DNA of 64,000 nt from Nymphaea colorata (GCF_008831285.2 NC_045141.1:16850106-16914105); one strand, 5' to 3'; shown: positions 47,371-59,075, counted from the first letter of the stretch. Made by a program: numbers and translations. Notes: generated by a model from the sequence alone, not told the origin.

Positions 47371-48110
47371 TGACCTATGAATGGTTGAACAAAAGGTTTA
47401 ATCAAATGCACCAACTTAAAGTCATGACATAAGAAGAATATAAATTGTATATGAATATATAATTTGATTAAGAGATAATGGCTTTCATAAAGTTGCATAT
47501 AATAATAACCAAATAGTTACCATATACACCATTTAACTTAAAGTATTTAAAATTATATCACATAAAATTAATTAATTAATAATTCGTATTGTATTTAATT
47601 AAACATTTTTGTGTAAACAAGCAAAACTATTATAGTTAAGACATCAGCTAAACAGGATATCTTAAATAATGTATTTATTTAATTAAAAATAAAAAAAACT
47701 TGTATCAAGAAATTTCAATAAAATGAGTTTTTTTTTAAATATGAAAATTGATCACAAATAAATATATTTAATATGAAACAACAGTTGAACTCATAAAAGG
47801 GTTTTATTTATCAAATTATCAATTATTTATTTAATCAATCAAGTAAATTATTTTGTATAATCATATAATATGTCAAAAAATCTTAGGTATTTGATACATA
47901 ACACATAATTCACAAATTCAAAAATAAAAACCAGCAAACATGAAAACTGACATTGCTATCTTGGTCTTCGACATGAAAGCTAACTACCTTTTTAAAGGAG
48001 AAATATGTCCAGAGCGTCGTACGTCCTCATATTCTACCTTCACAAAAGACGATAGAACATATGATAAATGATTGCTTTATAATATTAGTGTAGTACGTCC
48101 TCATATTATA
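47371..48110. other. AT-rich intergenic
   Basis: Nothing identifiable. Confidence 0.5.
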
Positions 48111-48114
48111 TATA

Positions 48115-48790
48115 TATGTAAAATGGAAAGCTACATGACCATTATGATGGTTAAAACCGCTATATGATAACGATTGCTTTGTAATGGTTGTATGTATATG
48201 TAAAATGGAAAGCTCATAGATTTTAAGTTAAGTATTATCGTTAAATAAGGTTGTGCATGATGATAAGAAAATTGAAACCATGAATATACATTTTTTTCAT
48301 TATTCAAAGCCATCAAACACAAAAAGTTGTTTTTTTCTTTCTAATTTGAAACAATGCTAGAAAATAAATATTGCAAAGAACCCGTGTCATAAAATTTCTT
48401 GGTGGATACTATGGAGTATTTGAGTTTGTTATATTTTTTATTAAAAATAAAAGGGTTAAGATAAGTATAACATAATTTTTTTAAAAAAGAGACATGTGGC
48501 ACTCTTGAATCAAGTGATCAATAATGTGCTTGGCTTCAATTAGCTTTCACCTCTGCAAGGTGAAAATGACTCCTCTGGTAGGCATAAAAGATTTTTGTAA
48601 AATTTATTTAGTTATTTAATTTGTCATGGCGGACGCCCTTCATGAAAAAGATCTTATAATCCCCGGGAACAAGCTTTAAGTCTTTATATTTCTCAGGGGA
48701 GCCTAATTTTATGGACAAGTGTGGAGGAAAGTATTTGTTGTTAACTTTTGTTAAAAAGTTTGGTTGTTGTGTACATTTCACAGAATTTCG
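48115..48790 (-). repeat. Dispersed repeat, inverted partner of 14.86-15.49 kb
   Basis: Reverse-complement relation to 14860-15490 over at least 600 bp with moderate divergence (ggttgtgcatgatgataaga, atgtggcactcttgaatcaa, atggacaagtgtggaggaaa). Confidence 0.65.
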
Positions 48791-48884
48791 GCTAAGGGGA
48801 CGGAGCACCGTAGTTCGTCGTAAACTCATATCTATCGAGCAGAGAATTGCCCAAAGTCTGAAGGCAAAGTATTTCAGTATTCTA

Positions 48885-49015
48885 GCTAGGGGTGGAGTCA
48901 AAATTTTTTTTATGAGAGAGACCGAATTAAAGTTTTAAAATTTTGCGTCAATAACAAAGACATCCTTAACTTTCTTTCACACATAGATTAGATGGCCACC
49001 CCTGTGATCCCCAAT
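48885..49015. repeat. Possible decayed MITE
   Basis: It begins aggggtggagtcaaaatttttt and ends ggccacccct, like the hAT-type dispersed repeats seen at 29.5 kb. Ends are only weakly inverted. Confidence 0.3.
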
Positions 49016-49189
49016 GAAAAACATTACATAATTAACGAATATGCAAACCTACCTTTGTAGATGAACACTGAAAATGTCCTTAACCTAATTCCTAAACAAA
49101 GAACACTGTTTTTTTTCTCTCTCTCTACTATTTTGACTATCTCTCGATTGATTGTATGACATTCCTATTCCACCTTGTTTCCTTGAGTG

Positions 49190-49330
49190 GTATGACCCCT
49201 CTCAACAGCCACGGTGTTCATGTGAAGATAGTGTTTAACCAGCATGTTACTGTCTCCGACATCAAGATAATAGCACCACAAAAGATCCCAGACACAGATG
49301 GTATCAATATAGGTGCCTCTTGCTATGTAA
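49190..49330 (+). pseudogene. Polygalacturonase (GH28) fragment
   Basis: The plus strand reads LNSHGVHVKIVFNQHVTVSD then IKIIAPQKIPDTDGINIGAS. N-x-x-x-V-T-V-S-x-(I/L)-K-I-x-A-P followed by (N/D)TDGI is the hallmark of plant polygalacturonases, where the Asp of this motif is catalytic. Only about 40 codons survive and no other GH28 motif (GHG, RIK) lies nearby. Confidence 0.7.
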
Positions 49331-49382
49331 ATATCCATGTTTGCATCATAAAGACAGATGTTTATAAATTAGTCACTTGATC

Positions 49383-49700
49383 ATGTGGGGCTTCTTCTTT
49401 TCTTTTTCTTTATCATTAACAATTTGGGGCTAAGCCGATCTTGGCTACCAGATTATGCCCAATTGATACGCCTTGATTAATTATACATCGGACCATTGAC
49501 ATCCTTGGACTTGAACATCTCGTAATTAAACTCCCCAAAGAGATGAATAGAGCTGTTATGATCCAAAACCATGTAGATTAATCTTGCTTCAAATATAACA
49601 AGAGATGGGTTGGGTGGTTCATATACATGATGCTGCTGGCTTGTTGTGGGTGACGACTGCATTGCCATGTTGGGTGGTTCAAAATTCATCAATATATCCA
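49383..49700. other. Intergenic
   Basis: No gene recognised. An open frame on the minus strand (49477-49692) lacks known motifs. Confidence 0.4.
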
Positions 49701-49719
49701 GAATCTCATGCGAACCAGG

Positions 49720-50472
49720 TCACGGCGTCAGGTTTGTTTGCAGAGGCAGACTAAGCCTTCAGTCGAACACAGAGAGCAAGAGTACCTGCATCACTTAAAG
49801 ACAAAGAAACCCCCGAGCGAGCTCAACGAAAGCAAGAACCTCGTGTGTCGCCGAGTTCAGCTGCTGAGCAGTGGCTTCCGACAACGTCGGCCGAATATGC
49901 CACAAAGATGACCAGCGGAAGCAGATGGAGATCGAACAGGAAAGGGAACAGGAGAAAAGGGCGCGAGAGTAAGAGATATCTTATTGATGCGAGCAGAACA
50001 ATCGTCAATAAAATTTCATCATCAACGCCGAGGTGGACACGTCTGTAAAGGTAGCTATAACCACGACCTGAAAACACTGTCAGTAAAACACGTCTCATAA
50101 CAATCCTGACACAGGTAAATAACGTCAATGACCCATACATACACTGACAGTGAAGAAAGAAACAATAGTAATAACCAGATAAATACTGACGGTGTGGATG
50201 GCCATCAGTCAAACAAAAAATCCTTATTGACATCCCCAACATACTTCAGTATGACTATGCCTATGCGTAGAAAGAAAAGGTCCGACTAAATATCAGTGAT
50301 AATCAACTTAGCACTGACGAATCCATCAGCCGTCAGTACACGTGCAGTCTTTGTCACGTCTCCTTACGAAAGTCAGTAAAAACCAGCTTTTCTGTCATCA
50401 ATGAAATCGAACTTTGACTAATGGCTCGCCTGCTGCCCGTCAGTAAAAGTTGGATTTTTTGTGCAGTAACCT
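49720..50472. mobile_element. CACTA-like element end with subterminal repeats
   Basis: The right end reverse-complements to TACTGCACAAAAAATCCAAC followed by TTTTACTGACGG, close to a CACTA terminus. Many short gtcagta / ctgacgg words in both orientations occur between 50.05 and 50.46 kb, as in CACTA subterminal regions. 49.72-50.04 kb is GC-richer and may be captured sequence. The left end was not located. Confidence 0.4.
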
Positions 50473-50822
50473 GTCTTTATCTCAAAAGTAAGACGTCTAT
50501 TTAATGACTTTAAAAGTTAAGCAGTAATCCGTTATTTACTCAAACATCAAACACCTTTTACAATTTTTTTTCTTTTTGCAATTCCCTAATATTGGAATTG
50601 TATAACAAGTTACAAAAATCAATGTCTACATAGTGTTTCACATATTAAATCCCAATAGCTAAATTTATTTGAGGTAGTATTTCATGTTCACGGATTTCAG
50701 ATCCGATGGTTCATTAAAAAGTGTATTAAACTGGTGAACTTTGTAGCGTGGATGTTAAATGCACATTACATATAAAAAAAACGAAGGTTTGAGGCCGGAT
50801 TAAGGGGATGTCGACTTTAAAC

Positions 50823-51780
50823 TAAGATATCTACTAGTGAGCAACGTGCGATTAAACTAAGATATCGAGAAAATCAAATCCAAACAAAATTCTCAAGACA
50901 ATCAACCCATGGAGCATATCTATTCGTCTAATTGTAGGCTGATTACTGATTAGATTAGCCAAATCCGATTACTCATCACAAATTCATAATATTTTCTGAA
51001 CTTCTACCGATAAATCTGTACTGAAACGGAACGAAAAAAACAAAATCCCCAGAACGATAAAGATCAATCCAGCGCCTACAAAACCACAAGAATGACAGAC
51101 TAATCAGATATGCCAAGGATAAATTCACGTCAAAAGATAAAATCAACATACTACTGAATACGCGATGACAGAACAAACAAAACCTGGAACTGATAAAGTT
51201 TCTGTAGGACTGCACATGCAAGATTTGGACATCTTACCTGCAAGTGATCAGACAGAAATGATCGAAAAAATCAACCCGAACGAGAAATTATTGCATTTCT
51301 TTTATCGTTACACCCACAATCTAGATATCTACTAGCGATCAACGTGCGATTAAACCAAGTTGTCGAGAAAAGCAAATCCAAACAAAATTCTCTAGAAAAT
51401 CAGCCTGCGAAGCATAACTATTCGTCTCATTGAAGGCTGATTTAATTAGCCCAATCCGATCGCTCATATACAAGCCTATAATATTTTCTGAACTTGTACC
51501 GATGGATATGTATTGAAACGGAACAGAGAAACAAAATCACCATAACGGTAAAGATCAATCCATCGGACAGAATCACGTGGAAAGATAAAATCAACCCACT
51601 GCCGCTCGAAGTTACGGAGTTCATAGTTTGAATGACAAGTACATAGAGTTTTTTGTGTAAACATTTTTTTGTTAAAAAAAATATTAATTGGGGATGATGT
51701 ACTTGGGGCGATAACGCCTGATTTGCCATATATATACACTGTTTCGGCGAACAAATTATTAAATACAGTTCCAGTTACCA
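50823..51780. repeat. Two tandem diverged copies of a ~0.4-0.5 kb unit
   Basis: Units starting gatatctactag at about 50826 and 51324 share gcaacgtgcgattaaac-type, ccaaacaaaattctc, aatattttctgaactt and aaagatcaatcca blocks. A third copy lies at 62.85-63.25 kb. They are in the region downstream of the NAT last exon. Confidence 0.7.
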
Positions 51781-52031
51781 AGATTGAGAATATTGTGTGC
51801 TTTTAAAAGGTGATTTTGAGCTTCTAGCACTATGTGCTCTATACTTCTACTGCTGGTAAACTTTTCCCAACCGACGATTTCATTGAAGACAAGGTTTCAG
51901 GACTTGTAGTTCAGAATGGACTTCATGGCACCTTTGTTCCTTGCAGAAAAAGTTGAAAAGCGGATAATCGCAAAGCTTCAAGAAATGTAGTTTCTTTTTA
52001 GTCATAAGTGGATCTCATACACCTGTTCTAG

Positions 52032-52253
52032 TTAATAAAGATATCTTGCTGGAATGAAGTCATGGAAGTTGACGGGGAATCTGTAGAATTCTTCGTTTCT
52101 GACATCTCCTTTCTCTCTTTGGAATGGGAGCCACCATGAGAGCCCTCTATCTCTGACAGAAGAAACTGCTTCCAAAGTATTGTCAAGAAGTGTTCCGACT
52201 ATGAGAGCCACAGTTGGTGAAGAAGTAAATACTGAATTAAGGATGTCATCAAA
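52032..52253 (-). pseudogene. Orphan last exon of a nucleobase-ascorbate transporter (NAT)
   Basis: After a canonical acceptor (TTCTGCAG, exon starting at 52253) the minus strand reads FDDILNSVFTSSPTVALIVG, TLLDNTLE, DRGLSWWLPF, then RNEEFYRFPVNFHDFIPARY and a stop. This is the C-terminal end of plant NAT/NCS2 proteins: last membrane segment, then DRG-x-x-WW and EEFY-x-x-P motifs. No other NAT exon is found up to the serpin gene, so it is probably a duplicated fragment. The terminal part recurs twice around 63.6 kb. Confidence 0.7.
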
Positions 52254-52396
52254 CTGCAGAACATAAGAACCCAACAAAATTTTGCTTTTCAAGCCAAGTT
52301 CAACCCTTAATTAACATGCAAATTTCATGTTTAATTGTCAAGAAAACCTCACCCATCCTGCCCCTGTTTTTACAGGACCATGGCCAGCAGAAGCGT

Positions 52397-53123
52397 AGAG
52401 TTGGGTCCTTTTTTGCTTAACTAAGTCAAACGATTGGATAATTGGATAAATCAGAGCAATTTCTTGTAAATTACTCTTGTATTACCCAAGAAATTTCTTT
52501 TGTAAATTGATTTTCCACTCACATTTGGTAACTGATTACATCCTTGATTAGGCTGAAGTAAATTTACTGCAAGTTCTGTCAGTGAGATTTATTGTAGTTC
52601 GAAACAAGCTCGGCTTGATTGCAGTTCTAGACTCACAGTGCAACTCGAACACATCTCAACTTTTGATCACACACTTTTCTCCTGTGCTGTGTATTTTTCA
52701 GCAACATCTAGTACAAAGGCGTGCGGAATCGACTGAACTGTGTCGCAGGAGAGGGTGTAAAAGACACCCCTCTCAAGACCCACGTTGAAATGGGGCACCC
52801 GATGACAGACAGGTGGTAATCAAATAAGTACTATTTTGGCTGCAACAGGGCACAAATTTTGCATGTAAATGGTGTTACATATTGGTAGAAGTTATGCTTA
52901 GGCTGGATTGAGACACAGATGTGTAAAACAGAGTTGGGTCCTTTTTTTGCTTACTAAAGTCAAACGGCTGGATAATTGGATAAATCAGAGCAATTTATTG
53001 TAAATTAATCTTGTATTACCCAAGAAATTTCTTTTGTAAATTGATTTTCCACTCTCATTTGATAACTGATTACATCCTTGATTAGGCTGCAGTAAATTTA
53101 CTACAAGTCCTGTCGGTGAGATC
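52397..53123. repeat. 195-bp direct repeat pair
   Basis: 52397-52590 and 52930-53123 match closely (agagttgggtcctttttt, ggataattggataaatcaga, ttgatttaccactc-like, ccttgattaggctg), separated by about 340 bp that does not repeat. Confidence 0.85.
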
Positions 53124-53724
53124 TTCCAAGTTGCCCAGTTTCTTTCACTAGATCTATTTCTCCAACTATATCCAATAAAATCTGAATTGAACTGCTTCTA
53201 TCAAACACTTCGGTCAAGTATCGTGTCAAAGGATTGAGGTCTGATTTAGCTTGCCTCAATCATGAATGTTAGCCATATGTATCATCATGACCAGAAGTGG
53301 AACTATTTTTCCTTGAAAAAGGAATGAAACGAAAAAGATTCACCAAGCTCCTTATATGAAGACTGGACTCTTGTCAGACCATTCTCGGAAACAGGGTAAC
53401 ATTTTTCCTTAATGCACACTCCCTCCACGATTCTCACAAAGAAGTGCGTAACTCTTATAAGCCAAAAAAAGATTCTATGCAGTGACTTATCTGAGAACAA
53501 GCTCATCAATTAGCAGTAGCGCAACTAATAAACATGAAACAAGAAAACTCTCAATCCGAAAGTGATTTGCAAAGTGGATGACATACAGTACAAAGTACTT
53601 GTTCATGACTTTCCATCACCCTTTTGTTACCTACACTGCATCTTGTGGTTCATTTCAAACTGGTTTTGTCCACTCATGACCGACAGGACAATGTAGCAAA
53701 AGCTCAAAGGGCTAAGCTTTTTTG
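53124..53724. other. Serpin 3' flank
   Basis: No further gene. A related sequence (tgcattttgtggttcat-like, caaactggttttctcc) occurs beside the serpin remnant at 57.9 kb, showing that the 3' flank was duplicated with it. Confidence 0.45.
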
Positions 53725-55386
53725 TTAAGCAGGCAGAAGAGGATTAAGTACATGACCAACAAATAGCAGAACCCCTGTTAGTTCTTCTCGTATTAGAAAC
53801 AAAAATGGATGATCAGCAACGAAGTCTACAGGTGGTCGTGGGGCAGACCGAGTGCTTACCACAGCACCAGTTGCCGAAGCAGCTTCAGTTCCTTCTTCAT
53901 TAACCTCAATAAAGGATTTGTGGAATACGCCGGATACAAACAATTTATTTCCCAAAGGCAAATCAACCATCTCAGTAAGTTCAGCTTGCTCAGAGAAGGG
54001 CAAAAACAGCCCCATCTGCTTGAGAACCTCAGAAGCTTCAAAATCATGAGAAATTTTGAACTTAGGAATCATGAACTGACCAACACTAACTTGGTTTGAA
54101 GGAAGATGCCTATTTATGAAATCCAGCTCTGAACCAATTTTTTCTACCAGATTATGCAGCCCATTTCTCTCATCAGGAAGGAAAAAATACATGGAGAAAA
54201 GCCTCTTATCCTCGCCTTGTCCATAAGGCAACTTGAGTACTTTGAAACCAGGAAAAGCAGCAATAAACTGCTCCTTCGAGCTAGTCATAAACATGACTTG
54301 TACAGATTCCCCGCTCAGAGGATAGAAAGAGCCTTCTTCGGTAACAGATGCATCAAACTCGTCTTTCCAAGCGCCCTTAAAGTAAAGTGCACTGGCAAGG
54401 ATAAGCCTAGTAGAATTGTCAACCGAGCCAGACGGAAGAAGTTCTTTAATAAGTCCATTAGTCTGGCCTTCCGCCCATAAGTTCACTTCATTTTTTACTT
54501 CAGTTGGCTGCATGTATACAAGCATAAAGTTACATGATAAGAATTCCATCAACTAAATTGGCTTTGTCACCAAACTTCAGGACAAGGAAATTTTCATTTC
54601 TACAGAGTGCCAATAGAACATCATGAGTAAATAACCAACGATTGATTTTCACAGTGATAAATTTGGAGAAATATGGTGCGCTATTTCCTCAGACAATCAA
54701 CAGTTTATTACTATTTTTCACTATGGTGCGATAAATGGTTTAGCCACTAATCACTATTATTCAGGTTCTAGAAAGTGTCTTCAATAAGAAAACTAAAACT
54801 AAGGCATGCATGCAGTACTGGATATTCAAAAGATCCAGTCACTCATCCTTTCCAGCATTCTATTAGTCATTCCCCAAAATGCTCTTGGCTCACTCAAGGT
54901 TATGTTCCAGCGGATACTTCCACGAATGACAGGGTCCATACTCTAGCTTATGGAGAAATACGAAGACCTGAAGTTCACGCTTAGAAAGTGGCTCACCTTC
55001 GTCTGAAAATCGACGGCCTTGGCTTCTGCTTCATAGACGTCCTTCACGATCTCCGCGAAGGCCGGCTTCAACGGCATGGATTCGTCGACCCAGATGCCGT
55101 TTGCAGAGTATAGCGTCGGACCTCCAAGAGTGCTCCCGTCGGCGAGAATCAGGGAAACGATCTTGGCAGAGAGCGAGTTGAGCTCCTCGTTGGTTGTCGC
55201 CCTCAGGAACGACAGTATCTGATCATTAGTCCGTCCTGTCGATCCAGCGGCCACCATGGAAAGGGCGATGTGGACGGTGAGGGGGGAGAAGACGAAGTTG
55301 ACTTCCCTCGCTTCGCTGATGGCAATGTGGCTCGCCAGGAGCAAGCTTGACTCTGTCTGCCTTTGGATTGAGTCGCGGAGATCCAT
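53725..55386 (-). CDS. Plant serpin (serpin-ZX type), 2 exons, 390 aa
   Basis: Exons 55386-54997 (ATG at 55386, MDLRDSIQRQTESSL) and 54507-53725, phase-0 intron with GTGAGC donor and TGCAG acceptor. 390 residues is the usual length. Visible hallmarks: NFVFSPLTVHIALSM, NEVNLWAEGQTNGLIKELLP, LILASALYFKG, hinge NEEGTEAASATGAV, and C-terminal DFVADHPFLFLIREE. Counting from the hinge Gly as P15, the reactive-centre bond is Arg-Ser (VVSTR/S), pointing to trypsin-like or metacaspase/papain-like targets as known for LR-type plant serpins. There is no signal peptide, so it is probably cytosolic. A TATA box lies 165 bp upstream. Two decayed serpin fragments upstream show an older tandem family. Confidence 0.93.
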
Positions 55387-55550
55387 CGGCCCCTCTTCCT
55401 GCCGTCTCTTCTTCTTCTCTGCAGTGAGGAAGAATCGCAGAAAACCAAGAGGATGAGAGGAGCTGGAAGAGGAACTTCCAACAGATGGGAACAGCTTGAG
55501 GCTGCTTACAAAATCATTGAATGTGGTGTGGATTTAAACTCTCATTTCCG

Positions 55551-55559
55551 GTATATATG
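55551..55559 (-). promoter_or_regulatory. Serpin TATA box
   Basis: GCATATATAC on the minus strand, about 165 bp before the start codon; the right spacing for a plant core promoter. Confidence 0.5.
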
Positions 55560-55599
55560 CAAGATACCAAACTGAGGAAGCCAAAGATGTCAACTTCAG

Positions 55600-57190
55600 G
55601 GTTCCCTCCCACCTTATCTCAACTTCAGCGGCCACCATGGAAAGTTTATTGATCCATATGCATCACGTGTTGGATAAGGATTGTCGTAAATGGTTGAGGT
55701 TTTCATGTTCTCAGAGTCACTCAGTATAGATTTGAATTGGCATACATCCAAGAGATCATCATGTGGACGAGTTTCTATGAATTTATGAGTTTACGCCAAA
55801 AGAAAAAGAAGATTGTTTTAGTGGAGTTGTTGAAATCCTCGGTCATCTTGAGCTCTGTCCAATTATTTCCAGTAAGACCATAGCCTCAATCGGATCCTCA
55901 GGCTGCCAGGTGAAATCCACTGCTGAAGCAAACGGCAAATTTCACAACTGCAGATTTGGGATCCGCGTTGCATTATTTTCAGGCACCGCTTCTTTTCAAT
56001 CTTTGATACACCGAGCCAAGGACGTGTGGCCAAAGTCGATCCCTTTTCTTGACTTGAATGGCAACTCAGATCTAAACATTAGGTATTAGATCTGTTCTTA
56101 CAAATTTTAGAGACATGAAACTATGTTGCAACTGTTTACTTTAATTCTTAAAATTTTAAGCTACCTTTGGAAGGCAGTAACAATTTATCCGTGTATTGTC
56201 TTCAAAATTATGCATTTAGATATTTTGTTATGTTTGACATGCATTCATATAGTTTGCCTTCACTTTGCATCATGCATTCAATTTCGAACCATGCACTTAA
56301 AATTAGGTCCATCTGAGAACCACGTTTGGTTAAACAATTGCATGCATGCAACAATAGCCCTTGCTATATTTGACCCGACTTTGATAAGGATACACGTTTC
56401 CAAAAACATAGTTTAAATTGCACATTTTCAAAATTGAACCTGTTCTCAAATTTATTTTTCCAAAACATTAGGTCCAAACATGATTGATGTCTAAACCTTG
56501 GATTTGACGTATCAAAATCTTGTTAGGCTCATACGATGCCTCGTCTCAGACCTGACATCGAGTCCATTATCGCAAGCCTAACTTGACCCATGCTCGAACC
56601 AACTTAAAATCACAGCCATAGCCAGGTTTATTTATTCAAGTTATAGCTTGAACCAAGATAAGTTGTGTGAACCTAGAGTAGATCAAACCAATGATGGTGT
56701 GGTGGAAAAAACTACAAATGTCGAGATAGACAAAGCAAGCATACACAACAACACTTGAATTCAGCCATTCAGCAAAAGAGCAGTAATGATTATTCAAATT
56801 TTGGTTTTAGTTAAAGGAAAAGCAGTAGGAGTAGGAAGCAGTATAGAATGCAACATGTTTGTCTGTTCAAGCAGCTCAGAATAATGTCTACTTGTATCAA
56901 GAAGGAGTCCATCCGGAGAGGGTGTTCGTTCAACATGACATTACGTTTCTGAACTTTTGTTTAACTCAAGCAAGCCCTTCCAAATGACAAGCCTTGAGAC
57001 AAAATCTCCCAAAAAATACTCTAATGCCGCCAAACATAAGTCTGAATTCATTAGTGTTCGGCAAACAAATTCTTCTGCAAATATAGAAAATAGCGCTCGG
57101 TTCGCTTTAAGTTTCAGACGACATTTCCATGCATGCCAGGGTCGTTTCTGTAGCTTATAGAGAAATAAGAGGACTTGAACCTCAGGCTCC
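55600..57190. other. Intergenic between serpin and serpin remnant
   Basis: No gene seen. 55.9-56.03 kb contains a gcaccgcttcttttcaatctt phrase echoed near 57.79-57.82 kb, consistent with duplicated serpin upstream sequence. The remainder is AT-rich. Confidence 0.4.
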
Positions 57191-57194
57191 CAAC

Positions 57195-57540
57195 GTGGCT
57201 TACCTTCATCCGAAAATCGATGGTCTTGGCCTCTGCTCCATAGACGCCCTTCACGATCTCCGCAAAGGCCGGCTTCAACCGCATGGAATCGTCGACCTAG
57301 ACGCCGCTTGCCGACGAGAGCGCCGGACCTCCAACCCTGCTTCCGTCGTCGAGAATCAAGGAAACGATGCGGGCGGAGAACGAGTTGAGCTCCGTCCTTT
57401 TGATCCAGCGGCCACCATGGAAAGGAAGAGGTGGAGGGTGAGAGGGGAGAAGACGAGGTTGACTTGCCTCGCCTGGCTCAGGGCGATGCGACTTGCCAGA
57501 AGCAAGCTCCACTCGTCCTGTTTCTGGATCGAGTTGGGCT
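57195..57540 (-). pseudogene. Serpin exon-1 remnant
   Basis: The minus strand resembles exon 1 of the intact serpin: IQKQDEWSLLLASRIALSQ, then VNLVFSPLTLHL, then after a deletion and frame change ELNSFSARIVSLILDDGS and, past a stop, RLKPAFAEIVKGVYGAEAKT. It lacks the start codon, about 15 codons that include part of helix D, and the whole second exon. The AAG/GTAAGC donor is still visible. Internal stop and frameshift make it a pseudogene. Confidence 0.8.
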
Positions 57541-57984
57541 CCTCTTCCTCTTCTTCTCCTTATCAGCAGCTACGAAGAATTGCACAGAACGCGGGACTTC
57601 CATCTTATAGTGCCCGGCGGTCCATCCAACGTGACGCGTTATGATTCTGCGAGAAGGAGATGCAAACTCAGTTAGATTTATTAATCGTCGCGACGCGTTT
57701 GCACTAACCCGTTTTGCTTGGTTGCCAAGTTAATGCTGATACTGTATCTCAATCAAGCTCTCCTTTTCTTGTCAAAATGTATTTTCTGGCACAGCTTCTT
57801 TCGAATTTTTCACACGCCAAAGGCTTTTCTAACAATTGCTGAAGAAGGGCTTATTGCCTAGAGCTGAAGACCTGCATCTAATCCTTCATTTCACTGCTTT
57901 GTTACCTGCAGGGCATCTTATTGTTCATTACAAACTGGTTTTCTCCATTAACAGCAGGCATGACTAAGAGACGAGAGGGACGAA

Positions 57985-58245
57985 GCTTAAGCAACCAGAA
58001 GAGGACTGCGTACATGACCAACAAAAAGCCTCCAAGTATGAGAAACAGAGATATGGATGATCAGCTACAAAGCCTACAAGGAGATTCTGACATGACCATG
58101 GAACAACTGGTCATTACCATAGCAGCAGCTGCAGTTCCTTCATTGTTGACCTCAATAAAGGATTTATGAACAATTTTGGACACGTAAGGTTCATTGCCCA
58201 AGGGCGAATCGACCATCTTCAGTAGTTCAGCTTCTGGGGAAAGAG
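57985..58245 (-). pseudogene. Serpin exon-2 3' remnant
   Basis: The minus strand reads LLKMVDSPLGNEPYVSKIVH then KSFIEVNNEGTAAAA, matching the region before the reactive loop of the intact serpin. The loop itself has diverged (MVMTSCSM...) and a frameshift leads to a stop; FVADHPYL and a VGHV-like end follow in another frame. It lies upstream of the exon-1 remnant, so it belongs to a different lost copy. Confidence 0.75.
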
Positions 58246-58949
58246 GCATACTATATAATTTCTGGATATTTAAAAGGTTCAAACAATTATATTTAGAAGG
58301 TCTAATAAATAACCTTTGTTTAGCACTCTGGATACTATATATGATTGGAGGATATTCCAATTCCCCGTTAAAATAATAAGTCACAAAAAAAATGCATTTT
58401 TTTTTTCAAAAGAGGCACATAGGCGGTAAATACGTGAGCCGTTTAAAACTAAAAAAAAAAGACATTTTTTAAAAAATGCAAAAACGATCTATGATATGAG
58501 ACTATCAACGCTACTTAAGGTTATATTATAAAAAAAAAAAACACTTTAAAGTCGTATGATACATATAACACAGTCACAAGCATTCAAAAATAATAATATT
58601 GAACGGCGAATGACAGCAACATCGAACCGGCTGGTGAATCAAATCGATCCACCACCATTTTCAGTTTTATGAGTCATTTCAATCAGGCTGATTTTGAGTA
58701 CAATGGTATGGCATACAAATTTTATATTCTTAAAAATGATAAAATAAAAAAAACATTATTAGTATTATAATCTACAAAAACCTCAAAATTAAAGAAAAAA
58801 TAAAAAAAACATAAAATCTTATTTAAAGGGAAATATTAAAAAAAATAAAAAAAATTAAAATTAAAGAAAAAGTTAAGTTTAAAAATATAATTTTAAAAGT
58901 TTTAAAATGTAATCGTACCCTGACACCGGTACTTGGGCAAAACTGGCGT

Positions 58950-59075
58950 GTCACATAGGTTTATCACAAAAAAAAAAAAACTCATTAATCCTTTAAAAAA
59001 AACTTTCAAAGAGTCACATAGGTTTATCACAAAAAAAAAAAAACTCATTAATCCTTTAAAAAAAAAACTTTCAAA
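58950..59075. repeat. 63-bp tandem duplication
   Basis: gtcacataggtttatcac followed by an A-run, ctcattaatccttt and ctttcaaagagt occurs at 58950 and again at 59013. Confidence 0.85.

Noticed and set aside
49823-50242. 139-codon open frame on the minus strand
   Set aside because: Lies across the CACTA-like subterminal repeats; no known domain.
57129-57644. 171-codon open frame on the plus strand
   Set aside because: It is antisense to the serpin exon-1 remnant; the homology lies on the minus strand.
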